From positions 1-11,986 of the forward strand of contig JAHEDM010000035.1 in assembly GCA_024641205.1 (NCBI GenBank): 11,986 nucleotides of DNA, read 5' to 3'. This document shows, one piece after another, positions 11,984-11,986 of this stretch. The notes beneath the pieces were generated by a model. The model ran no database searches, was not told the DNA's origin, and saw only the letters and a list, made by a program, of their open reading frames with translations. The DNA comes from Actinomycetes bacterium. Its GTDB lineage: Bacteria; Actinomycetota; Acidimicrobiia; Spongiisociales; UBA4744. How positions within the stretch are numbered: the first letter of the stretch is position 1; each line of letters opens with the position of its first letter. The translations under genes and the position numbers were made by a program.

Positions 11984-11986
11984 TAT

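Noticed and set aside
1..11986. CRISPR arrays, insertion sequences, integrases, tRNA or rRNA genes, toxin-antitoxin pairs
   Set aside because: None was found on either strand; nearly all the sequence is accounted for by housekeeping genes.

Overview
This window looks like a chromosomal segment of a high-GC Gram-positive bacterium (Actinomycetota). Three things suggest this: the GC-rich codon use, a SepIVA-like coiled-coil protein next to coaD, and a gene order (sepIVA, yceD, rnc, mutM, acyP, smc) that follows the Mycobacterium tuberculosis Rv2927c-Rv2922c neighbourhood as I remember it. The absence of Streptomyces- or Mycobacterium-specific features leaves the class open; a deep lineage such as Acidimicrobiia is a guess.

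Layout. From the right, a tightly packed minus-strand operon runs from about 11330 down to 2927: fakA (DAK-type fatty acid kinase), recG, rsmD, coaD, sepIVA-like, yceD (DUF177), rpmF (L32), plsX, rnc and a cytidine-deaminase-fold protein. Several junctions are ATGA, GTGA or TGATG overlaps, and the rest are 7-24 bp gaps. On the far right, divergent from fakA, are rpmB (L28) and a very divergent 70-residue cold-shock-domain protein, both on the plus strand. On the left, a second minus-strand set is mutM, acyP and the first 17 codons of smc (cut by the window edge). Between the two minus-strand blocks sits a plus-strand insert (1554-2871): a 40-residue membrane-like micro-ORF, a DinB/DUF664 protein and an isochorismatase-family hydrolase. 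A dyad-rich 345-bp divergent spacer precedes it, and GC-rich hairpins separate its convergent end from the deaminase gene.

How the genes work together. The main operon mixes phospholipid precursor supply (FakA and PlsX both make or use acyl-phosphate), CoA synthesis (CoaD), ribosome production (L32, L28, RsmD, RNase III, YceD), DNA repair (RecG, MutM) and division or chromosome structure (SepIVA-like, SMC). These are the usual housekeeping partners of growth, and most of the window is ordinary core genome.

Most notable points: four genes (mutM, the micro-ORF, yceD, the cold-shock-like gene) have a TANNNT box only 6-8 nt before an ATG, which suggests leaderless transcripts. A perfect 8+8 bp dyad lies upstream of mutM, whose zinc finger has Asp in place of one Cys. 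The cold-shock-like protein has lost its RNP motifs. There is a heptamer-repeat hairpin after rpmB, and fakA and rpmB share overlapping divergent promoters. I see no strong evidence for a wholly new multi-gene system.
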